Assembly (NCBI RefSeq): GCF_014203735.1
Contig: NZ_JACHJQ010000005.1
Span: 310,001 to 374,000, forward strand
Length of the DNA: 64,000 bases
DNA from: Actinophytocola algeriensis
GTDB lineage: Bacteria; Actinomycetota; Actinomycetes; Mycobacteriales; Pseudonocardiaceae
Direction: 5' to 3'
The notes under the pieces are model-generated. The model did no database searches. It worked only from the letters and a program-made list of their open reading frames with translations, and was not told the DNA's origin. The translations under genes were made by a program, and so were the position numbers. Below are positions 1 through 6,590 of the stretch, one piece after another; the stretch's first letter is position 1, and each line of letters starts with the position of its first letter.

Positions 1-615
1 CAGCGGCGGGAGAAGGTCGTCGCGATGCTGGAGCGCGTCGGCCTCACCGCCGAGCACGCCGAGCGCTACCCACGCAACCTCTCCGGCGGGCAGCAGCAGC
101 GCATCGGCATCGCGCGGGCGATCATCACCGAGCCCGAGCTGGTGGTGCTCGACGAGCCGACGTCGTCGCTGGACGTCTCGGTGCGGGCACGCGTGCTCGA
201 CCTGCTGCGGGACCTGCAGCGCGAGCAGGGCATCTCCTACATCTTCATCTCGCACGACCTCGCCACCGTCGGGCTGATCAGCGACCGCGTCGCCGTGATG
301 TACCTCGGGCAGGTCGTCGAGCAGGGGCCGACCGCCGAGGTGCTCACCAACCCGAAACACCCCTACACCAGGGCGTTGCTGTCGGCGACGCTGTCCACGG
401 TGGTGGGGGAGAAGCGCGAGCACGTGCCGCTGCGCGGCGAGATCCCCAACCCGTCGGCCGCGCCGACCGTGTGTGTCCTGAGTGGACGATGCCCGATCGA
501 GATCGACGAGTGCTCTACGGGGCCGGTCGCGCACCGCCGCGTCGGTGACCGGCACGACGTGGCCTGTCTGCGGGTGGACCGCGTCGACCGCCTCCTGCCG
601 GTGGAGGCCGGGTGA
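1..615 (+). CDS. Oligopeptide/dipeptide ABC transporter ATPase, C-terminal part
   Basis: This gene enters from the left edge, and frame 1 is open from base 1. The visible part carries the ABC signature LSGGQQQR (about residues 27-34 of the fragment), the Walker B block [13 protein letters not shown], and the switch His in FISHDLATV. It ends with the Cys-containing C-terminal extension typical of OppD/OppF/DppD ATPases (RCPIEIDEC). The Walker A half lies outside the window. The protein would power uptake of a peptide or similar small solute at the membrane. Its stop overlaps the next GTG (GTGA), so it is the transport end of the catabolic operon that follows. The substrate cannot be read from the sequence. 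Confidence 0.93.
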   Translation, partial: QRREKVVAMLERVGLTAEHAERYPRNLSGGQQQRIGIARAIITEPELVVLDEPTSSLDVSVRARVLDLLRDLQREQGISYIFISHDLATVGLISDRVAVMYLGQVVEQGPTAEVLTNPKHPYTRALLSATLSTVVGEKREHVPLRGEIPNPSAAPTVCVLSGRCPIEIDECSTGPVAHRRVGDRHDVACLRVDRVDRLLPVEAG

Positions 616-1427
616 ACGCGGGTTACCTGCGTGCGCCGTGGGGCCTGCTGCACTACCGGACGGCCGGCACCGCGAAGGCGGCGGACCGGCCGCTGCTGGT
701 GATGATGCACCAGAGCCCGCTGTCGTCGCGGCGGTACCGCGAGGCGCTGCACCTGCTCGCCGGGTTCTGCACCCCCGTCGCCGTGGACACCCCCGGCTAC
801 GGGCAGTCCGAGGCGGGCGCGGGGGAGTGGACCGTCGACCGGTACGCCGGGGTGGCGTGGTTCGTCGCCGACGCGTTCGGCGCTGAGCGGCCGTGGTTGT
901 TCGGCCGGGCGACGGGTGCGGTGTTCGCGGTGCACGCCGCCGCGCAGCGCCCGGGTCAGGCGGCCGGCGTGGTCCTGCACGGCGTCCCCGTCTACACCGA
1001 GGAGGAGAAGGCGAGCAGGCTCGCGGAGTTCGCACCGCCGTACGACCTGGCGAACAGCGGGTCGCACCTCGACCGGATCTGGCGGCGCGTCACGGACGAG
1101 TACCCGTGGGCGGGCCCGGCACTGGTCACCGACCTGGTGCTGGACTACCTGCACGCCGGACCGGACTTCGCCTCGTCCTACCGCGCGATCTGGCGCCACG
1201 ACCTGCACGCCTCGGTGCGGGCGGCAGGCCCGGTCGACCTGTTGCTCGCCGGGGACGCCGACCGCATCGGGTACATGCACGAGCGGGCCGTCGGCGGGAT
1301 CGAGCACCGGGCCGCGGTCGTGCTGCCGGACGCCACCGACTTCGTGGCCGAACAGGACCCGGCGGCGTTCTGCCGCGCACTCGCGGGCGTCATCCAGGAC
1401 AAGGGGACAGGGAACCAGAGATGCTGA
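612..1427 (+). CDS. Alpha/beta-hydrolase-fold protein with degenerate catalytic triad
   Basis: A 271-residue protein of the alpha/beta-hydrolase size and layout. The early strand and turn ([11 protein letters not shown], about 56-66) and the late acid loop ([11 protein letters not shown]) are recognisable. The nucleophile elbow, normally GxSxG, reads G98-R-A-T-G102, so the Ser is Ala100. The C-terminal position where the catalytic His is expected reads DATDF (Asp243 by rough alignment). I infer that it is not a classic serine hydrolase; it may use the fold for lyase-type chemistry or for binding. The GTG start overlaps the ATPase stop. Neighbouring cyclase and PrpD genes suggest catabolism of an imported organic acid or amide. 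Confidence 0.85.
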   Translation: MNAGYLRAPWGLLHYRTAGTAKAADRPLLVMMHQSPLSSRRYREALHLLAGFCTPVAVDTPGYGQSEAGAGEWTVDRYAGVAWFVADAFGAERPWLFGRATGAVFAVHAAAQRPGQAAGVVLHGVPVYTEEEKASRLAEFAPPYDLANSGSHLDRIWRRVTDEYPWAGPALVTDLVLDYLHAGPDFASSYRAIWRHDLHASVRAAGPVDLLLAGDADRIGYMHERAVGGIEHRAAVVLPDATDFVAEQDPAAFCRALAGVIQDKGTGNQRC

Positions 1428-1498
1428 CCACCACACCGGACGAGAAGCCCGGCGACACCGGCCTCGACGCGCCGCGCGACCGGGGCGTGGTCGCGTGA
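1421..1498 (+). CDS. Possible 25-residue mini-ORF linking two operon genes
   Basis: A 25-codon reading frame starts with ATG inside the 3' end of the hydrolase gene and ends in a GTGA overlap with the cyclase start. The product is acidic and shows no motif. It fills an otherwise uncovered gap of about 70 bases and is bounded by start-stop overlaps on both sides. The most economical reading is a translational stepping stone that keeps ribosomes on the operon. Whether the peptide itself has a role is unknown. Confidence 0.25.
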   Translation: MLTTTPDEKPGDTGLDAPRDRGVVA

Positions 1499-2343
1499 GC
1501 ACCGCCGTCGCCGCCGCGGGCTGGGTTGGCACGGTCCTCGGCGCGGGGGTCCGCGTCTTCGACCTCGGCCGCCCGCTCTTCCGCGGCATGCCCCAGTCCC
1601 CGAACCACCCGCCCTACTGGCACACGCTGCCGCGCCGCCACGGTGACGGGGTCCGCGCCGACGGCGGCTCGGCCGCCGCCGACCACATCTCGCTCGGCAC
1701 CCACGTCGGCACGCACATCGACGCGTTCTCCCACGTGTCGCACGATGGTGTGCTGTTCGGTGACATCGACGCCCAGGAGGCGCAGCGCGGCGGCCGGATG
1801 ACCGCGCTCGGCGCCGAGACCATCGAGCCGATGTTCCTGCGCGGCGTGCTGCTCGACGTGCCCGCCGCGCTCGGCCTGCCCGGGTGCGCGCCCGGCTACG
1901 AGATCACCCCGGCCGACCTCGACGCCACCCTCGAACGGCAGGGGAGCAGCCTCGGTGCCGGCGACGTCGCGCTGGTGCGCAGCGGCTGGGGCCCGCGTTT
2001 CTCGTCCCCGGACCCGGCCGAGTACCTCGGGCACGACTCCGGTGTCCCCGGCGTGAGCGAGGCCGGCGCGCGCTGGCTCGCCGACCGGGGTGTGCACGCG
2101 GCGGGTGCCGACACGATCGCGTTCGAGTGCCTGCCACCCGGCCAGGGCCACGCGCTGCTGCCGGCACACCGGGTGCTGCTGGTGGAGCGCGGCATCCACA
2201 TCATCGAGGCGATGGAGCTGGAGGAGCTGGCCGCCGAGGGCGTGCACGAGTTCCTGTTCGTCCTGTCGTCGCTGAAGCTGGTCGGCGCCACCGGTTCGCC
2301 GGTCCGGCCGCTGGCCGTCGTCCCGGGGGCGGTGGCGGCGTGA
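1495..2343 (+). CDS. Cyclase family protein (kynurenine formamidase-like)
   Basis: A 282-residue protein of the cyclase/kynurenine formamidase fold, which hydrolyses amide or lactone-type bonds with a divalent metal. The metal-binding signature HxGTHxDxxxH is intact (H70-V-G-T-H74-I-D76-A-F-S-H80). A second His-rich stretch appears near PPGQGHALLPAHRVLL. The GTG at 1495 overlaps the stop of the mini-ORF. It lies between the triad-less hydrolase and an MmgE/PrpD gene, so it probably supplies the real hydrolytic step of this pathway. The substrate is unknown. Confidence 0.88.
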   Translation: MSTAVAAAGWVGTVLGAGVRVFDLGRPLFRGMPQSPNHPPYWHTLPRRHGDGVRADGGSAAADHISLGTHVGTHIDAFSHVSHDGVLFGDIDAQEAQRGGRMTALGAETIEPMFLRGVLLDVPAALGLPGCAPGYEITPADLDATLERQGSSLGAGDVALVRSGWGPRFSSPDPAEYLGHDSGVPGVSEAGARWLADRGVHAAGADTIAFECLPPGQGHALLPAHRVLLVERGIHIIEAMELEELAAEGVHEFLFVLSSLKLVGATGSPVRPLAVVPGAVAA

Positions 2344-3758
2344 GCGAGCCGACGCTGAGCAGGCACCTGGCGGCGTTCGCCGACGCCACGCGGCACCAGC
2401 CGCTGCCCGCCGAGGTCGCGGCGAGCGTGCGTGACCGGGTCCTCGACGTGCTCGGGCTGTGCCTCGCCGGGCGCGCGCTGGACACGAGCGCCGCGGCTCT
2501 GGCATACGTGCGCGAGCAGGGCGGTGCCGGGCAGGCGCACGTGATCGGTGACGCGGAACGGGTGCCCGCCGCACTCGCCGCGCTCGCCAACGGCGTGCTC
2601 GCGCACTCGCTGGACTACGACGACACGCACCTGCCGTCGGTGCTGCACCCCAGTGCGTCGGTGGTGCCCGCCGCGCTCGCCGCCGCGGAGGCGGCGGGCA
2701 CGGACGGGAAGGCGCTGCTGGCCGCGGTCGCCGCCGGGCTCGAGGTGTGCGTCCGCCTCGGCATGGCGGGCTACGACAAGGAGGCGAAGAACTCGACCTT
2801 CTTCGAGCACGGCCAGCACGCCACGTCGATCTGCGGTGCCATCGGCGGCGCGGTCGCGGCGGCGATGCTGCTGGGCCTGGACGAGGACGGCATCACCGAC
2901 GTCATCGGGGTGTCGGCGTCGATGGCCTCCGGGGTCATCGAGGCCAACCGCACCGGTGGCACGGTCAAGCGCCTGCACTGCGGCTGGGCCGCGCACGCCG
3001 CGGTGAGCGCCGCACAGCTCGTCAAGCACGGGTTCACCGGTCCGCCGACCGTCCTCGAAGGCCGGTTCGGCTTCTTCGAGGCGTTCCTGCGCGGCGAGTA
3101 CGACCCGGCCGAGATCACCGGCGGGCTCGGCGAGGAGTGGGCCGTGCCCGGCATCTTCTTCAAGCCCTACCCGGCCAACCACTTCACCCACACCATCGTC
3201 GACGCGGGCCGTGCGCTGCGTGAACAGGGCGTCGACCCGGACGAGGTCGAGGCGCTGACCGTCGGCGTGCCCGCACCGGTGGTCCGCACGGTCGGCGAGC
3301 CGATCGAGCGCAAGCGCAGGCCGGCCACCCCGTACGAGGCGCAGTTCAGCGGACCGTACGCGGCGGCGGTCGGCCTGTTCGGCGGGTCGGGGCTCGGCGC
3401 CGCCTACGCCGACTACGACACCGGGCTCCTTGCCGAGCCGCGCAGGCTGCGGCTGCTGTCGGTGACCGACGTGACCGCCGACGACGAGTGCACGGCGATC
3501 TTCCCGTACCAGTTCCCCGCCGTGCTGCGGGCGCGCACCGCGGACGGCAGGGAGTGGACCGCGAAGGCGCTCGTGAACCGCGGCGGCCCGCAGCGGCCGC
3601 TGTCCACCGACGAGCTGCGCGCGAAGTTCCGCGACAACGCCGATGGCGTGCTCACCCCCGAGGCGGTGCGGGCCGTCGAGGAGTGCGTCGCGGGGCTGGG
3701 CGGCGGCTCGCGCCCGGACGAGTTGCTGGCGCTCGTCCGACCGGAAGGAACGAGGTGA
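2340..3758 (+). CDS. MmgE/PrpD family protein
   Basis: A 472-residue protein matching the MmgE/PrpD family (2-methylcitrate dehydratase, cis-aconitate decarboxylase and relatives). Family-typical segments include SLDYDDTHLPSVLHPSASVVPAALA (two halves of the active-site region), a mid-protein GTVKRLHCGWAAHA and KPYPANHFTH. It likely dehydrates or decarboxylates a tricarboxylate-like acid in the cytoplasm. GTG 2340 overlaps the cyclase stop by four bases, so the two are translationally coupled. It is the last gene of this operon; a good Shine-Dalgarno stretch (GGAAGGAACGAGG) lies just before its stop. The exact reaction is not determined. Confidence 0.88.
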   Translation: MSEPTLSRHLAAFADATRHQPLPAEVAASVRDRVLDVLGLCLAGRALDTSAAALAYVREQGGAGQAHVIGDAERVPAALAALANGVLAHSLDYDDTHLPSVLHPSASVVPAALAAAEAAGTDGKALLAAVAAGLEVCVRLGMAGYDKEAKNSTFFEHGQHATSICGAIGGAVAAAMLLGLDEDGITDVIGVSASMASGVIEANRTGGTVKRLHCGWAAHAAVSAAQLVKHGFTGPPTVLEGRFGFFEAFLRGEYDPAEITGGLGEEWAVPGIFFKPYPANHFTHTIVDAGRALREQGVDPDEVEALTVGVPAPVVRTVGEPIERKRRPATPYEAQFSGPYAAAVGLFGGSGLGAAYADYDTGLLAEPRRLRLLSVTDVTADDECTAIFPYQFPAVLRARTADGREWTAKALVNRGGPQRPLSTDELRAKFRDNADGVLTPEAVRAVEECVAGLGGGSRPDELLALVRPEGTR

Positions 3759-3817
3759 TGCTGAGTACGCTCCTCTCCCCGGTTCGCGGCGCCGAAGGGC
3801 GGTGCCGGTGCACTGGC

Positions 3818-3830
3818 TATCCTCGGGTGG
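3818..3830 (+). promoter_or_regulatory. Candidate leaderless promoter (-10) for the MobA-MoaD gene
   Basis: TATCCT at 3818-3823 is followed six bases later by the GTG chosen as start, the spacing typical of leaderless actinobacterial mRNAs. No convincing -35 is visible. Confidence 0.35.
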
Positions 3831-4675
3831 TGGGCAAAGCGGCTGGTGTGGTGCTTGCGGGTGGTCGGTCCACCCGTATGGGGACGGCGAAGTCCGAGCT
3901 CGAGTGGCACGGTTCGACGTTGCTCTACCGGGCGGCCGCGGTGATGGCGCGGTCGGTCGACGGGCCGGTGGTCGTGGTCGCCGCGCCAGGGCAGGAGTTG
4001 CCCGAGCTGCCTGCCGGGGTCGAGGTGGTCGAGGATCCGGTCGATGGTCTGGGGCCCATGCAGGGCCTCGCCGCCGGGTTGGCCGCTGTGGCGGACCGCG
4101 CTGACGTGGCGTTCGTCTGTTCCACCGACCTGCCGTTCCTGCACCCCGCGTACGTGCGGCGGGTGCTGCGGGCACTCACCGACGACATCGACGTCGTGCT
4201 GCCCGTTGCGCGGGGGTTCCGGCAGCCGCTGGCGGCCGCCTACCAGACCAGGATCGCCGGGTTGGTCGCGAAGCTCCTCGCGGAGGGGAACCAGCGGCCG
4301 GGGATGATCTTCAAGCACTGCGACGTGACGCAGTTGGACGACGCGGCCCTGTTGGCCGACGCGGCGGTCGCGAAGTACGACCCGGAGCTGGACTCGGTGC
4401 TCAACGTCAACACGCCGGAGGACTACCGGGCCGCACGGGACCGGGAGCCACCCGAGGTCGTGGTCGAGCGGTTCGGGGCGCTGGCCAAGGGCGGCGGGCA
4501 CCGGCCCAAGGTCGTCCGGGCCGCGACGATCGGGCAGGCCGCCGAGGTGGTCGGGTTGACGTTGGACCGGCATGTCGTCGCCGCCCTGAACGGGGACCAG
4601 GTGACCAAGGACGGGCGGTTGCCCCTGGTCGCGGGGGACGCCGTCGCGTTCCTGTCGGCGGACGCAGGGGGATAG
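3830..4675 (+). CDS. MobA-like nucleotidyltransferase fused to a MoaD-like carrier
   Basis: A 281-residue protein in two parts. Residues 4-195 form a MobA/CoxL-type nucleotidyltransferase, with the nucleotide-binding signature LAGGRSTRMGTAK near the N-terminus. Residues 215-281 look like a ubiquitin-fold MoaD/ThiS sulfur carrier (VVAALNGDQV...LVAGDAVAFL) and end in the required Gly-Gly (280-281). MobA attaches a nucleotide to molybdopterin; MoaD donates sulfur to make it. I chose GTG 3830 because a TATCCT -10 box (3818-3823) would give a leaderless start there. An in-frame ATG at 3758, overlapping the PrpD stop behind a strong ribosome site, would add 24 unconserved-looking residues. It opens the W/Mo island. 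Confidence 0.85.
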   Translation: MGKAAGVVLAGGRSTRMGTAKSELEWHGSTLLYRAAAVMARSVDGPVVVVAAPGQELPELPAGVEVVEDPVDGLGPMQGLAAGLAAVADRADVAFVCSTDLPFLHPAYVRRVLRALTDDIDVVLPVARGFRQPLAAAYQTRIAGLVAKLLAEGNQRPGMIFKHCDVTQLDDAALLADAAVAKYDPELDSVLNVNTPEDYRAARDREPPEVVVERFGALAKGGGHRPKVVRAATIGQAAEVVGLTLDRHVVAALNGDQVTKDGRLPLVAGDAVAFLSADAGG

Positions 4676-4705
4676 GGCTCACGGGTAGCGCACACGGAAA
4701 GGGCA

Positions 4706-4718
4706 TACAGTCGACACA
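4706..4718 (+). promoter_or_regulatory. Candidate leaderless promoter for the AOR gene
   Basis: TACAGT at 4706-4711 lies six bases upstream of the ATG at 4718, with no Shine-Dalgarno sequence in between. This fits a leaderless transcript. Confidence 0.4.
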
Positions 4719-6514
4719 TGGCGCCAGGTGGTTTCTTCGGACAGGCGCTCGTCGTGGACGTGCACGCCGGGCACGCGACCGGCAGCCGGCTCACGCTGGA
4801 CGACCAGGTCCTGCGCGCGTACCTCGGCGGCGTCGGGCTCGGTACGTGGCTCATGCACCGGCTCGCTCCGCCCGGCGTGGATCCGCTCGCGCCGCAGGCG
4901 CCGCTCGCGTTCGTGTACTCGTCGCTCGTCGGGACTCCGCTGACCACGAGCGCCAAGTTCGCCGTGGTCGCCAAGTCGCCGTTGACCGGCCTGCTCACCG
5001 ACGCGCTCGCGTCCAGCCAGTTCGCCATCTCGGGCAAGCTGACCGGCCACGACGCCATCGTGATCCGGGGCCGCGCGGACGAGCTGTCCGTGCTGCTCAT
5101 CGACGGCGACGGGCCCCGGCTCGAACCGGCGCCCGACTTCGCGGGCCTGTCCGCGGCGGACGCGGAGACCAAGGCCAAGGAGCGGTTCGGCCGCGGCTGG
5201 CGCACCGCGGCGATCGGGCCCGCGGGGGAGCGGGGTGTGCGCTACGCGACCATCAGCCACGACGGCAGGCACGCCGGCCGAGGTGGTCTCGGTGCGGTGC
5301 TCGGCGCCAAGAACATCAAGGCCGTGCTGGTCAAGGCGGCCACGAAGGTGGGCGTCGCCGACCAGGCCGGTGTCCTCGCCGCCGCCAAGGACCTGCGCGG
5401 CAGGAGCTTCGGGCCCGCCACCGCCAAGTACCGGGAGCTGGGCACACTCGCGAACCTGCTGGCGTTCAACGCGGTCAGCACGCTCCCGACCCGCAACTTC
5501 ACCGCGGCCACCTTCGCCGAGGCGCCCCGGCTCGCCGCGGAGGAACTGCACGAGCTGCGCGGCGTGGCGCGCAACAGCTGCGCGTCCTGCTCCATCGGCT
5601 GCGAGCACATCTACGCCCGCAAGGGCGGCGGCAGCCAGCGGATGGAGTACGAGAACGTGTTCGCGCTCGGCCCGCTGTGCGGGGTGTCCGATCCGGACGA
5701 CGTGTTCGCCGCCAGCGCCCGCTGCGACGAGCTCGGCATCGACACCATCTCCGCCGGTGGCACCATCGCCTGGGCCATGGAGTGCGTCGAGCGCGGCCTG
5801 ATCGAGGAGCCGTGGCTCCGCTTCGGCGACGGCGCGGCCCTGCTCAGGGCCCTGGACGCGATCGGGAGCCGCGCGGCGGGGCTCGGCGAGCTGCTCGCCG
5901 AGGGCTCCCGGCGTGCCGCCGAGCGGGTCGGGCACGGTTCGCTCGACTTCGCCGCGCAGGTCAAAGGCCTGGAGATGCCCGGCTACGAACCACGCAGCCT
6001 CCAGTCGATGGCACTCGGCCTCGCCGTCAACGCGCGAGGCGCCGACCACAACCGCTCCGGCGCGTACGAGGCCGACCTGTCGGGTGACGTCGACCGCTTC
6101 CACGGCGGTGCCGCACACGTGGCCGCCGCGGTCCAGACCGAGGACAAGGCCGCGGTCATGGACTCGATGATCTTGTGCAAGTTCCTGCGCGGGGTGTTCG
6201 ACGACCCGTTCACCGAGTGGGCCCGGCTCCTGGCCCTGGTCACCGGCTGGGACCTGGACGCGGACGAGCTGCGTACCGCCGCCAGGCGGATCGTGCGGGC
6301 GAAACGTGCGTTCAACCTGCGCGAAGGCGCCACGGCCGCCGACGACACGCTGCCCGTGCGCATGCTCGAGACCCCCATCGAGCTCGGGTCCGGCCGCACC
6401 GCGGCGCTCACCGCGGACCGGCTCCGTTCGATGGTCGCGAGCTACTACGAAGCACGCGGTCTTGACCAGGACGGCAGGGTGTCCGCCACCGATCTGGCGG
6501 ATCTTTTCCTCTAG
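4718..6514 (+). CDS. Tungsten-type aldehyde ferredoxin oxidoreductase
   Basis: A 598-residue protein of the aldehyde:ferredoxin oxidoreductase (AOR/FOR) family, which oxidises aldehydes to acids with a tungsto-bispterin and one [4Fe-4S] cluster. The N-terminal domain has the family pattern from about residue 30 (YLGGVGLGTWLM) through GRGGLGAVLGAKNIKAV. The cluster ligands are present: C288-x2-C291-x3-C295 in NSCASCSIGCEH, and C487 in MILCKFLRG. The length matches the family (about 600). The neighbours are Mo/W cofactor genes, formate dehydrogenase and a tungstate transporter, so W use is well supported. No dedicated small ferredoxin follows; electrons may pass to the adjacent FdhA/FdhB module (inference). 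The aldehyde substrate is unknown; formaldehyde would fit the neighbours. Confidence 0.93.
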   Translation: MAPGGFFGQALVVDVHAGHATGSRLTLDDQVLRAYLGGVGLGTWLMHRLAPPGVDPLAPQAPLAFVYSSLVGTPLTTSAKFAVVAKSPLTGLLTDALASSQFAISGKLTGHDAIVIRGRADELSVLLIDGDGPRLEPAPDFAGLSAADAETKAKERFGRGWRTAAIGPAGERGVRYATISHDGRHAGRGGLGAVLGAKNIKAVLVKAATKVGVADQAGVLAAAKDLRGRSFGPATAKYRELGTLANLLAFNAVSTLPTRNFTAATFAEAPRLAAEELHELRGVARNSCASCSIGCEHIYARKGGGSQRMEYENVFALGPLCGVSDPDDVFAASARCDELGIDTISAGGTIAWAMECVERGLIEEPWLRFGDGAALLRALDAIGSRAAGLGELLAEGSRRAAERVGHGSLDFAAQVKGLEMPGYEPRSLQSMALGLAVNARGADHNRSGAYEADLSGDVDRFHGGAAHVAAAVQTEDKAAVMDSMILCKFLRGVFDDPFTEWARLLALVTGWDLDADELRTAARRIVRAKRAFNLREGATAADDTLPVRMLETPIELGSGRTAALTADRLRSMVASYYEARGLDQDGRVSATDLADLFL

Positions 6515-6551
6515 GCCCGGCGTCGGCCACACAAGCGGGGAGCCGTAACGG

Positions 6552-6590
6552 TATGCTGTATGCAATGCCAGGAGAGACGGAGCGACGATG
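6552..6590 (+). promoter_or_regulatory. Candidate promoter and ribosome site for fdhA
   Basis: A TATGCT -10-like box (6552-6557) is followed by GGAGAG (6571-6576), which lies about 11 bases before the ATG at 6588. The short gap after the AOR stop suggests fdhA can also be read with AOR. Confidence 0.3.

Noticed and set aside
1896-4175. A 759-codon minus-strand open frame
   Set aside because: It covers the cyclase, PrpD and MobA genes in antisense. The composition is Arg/Pro/His-rich without motifs, as expected for antisense of GC-rich genes.
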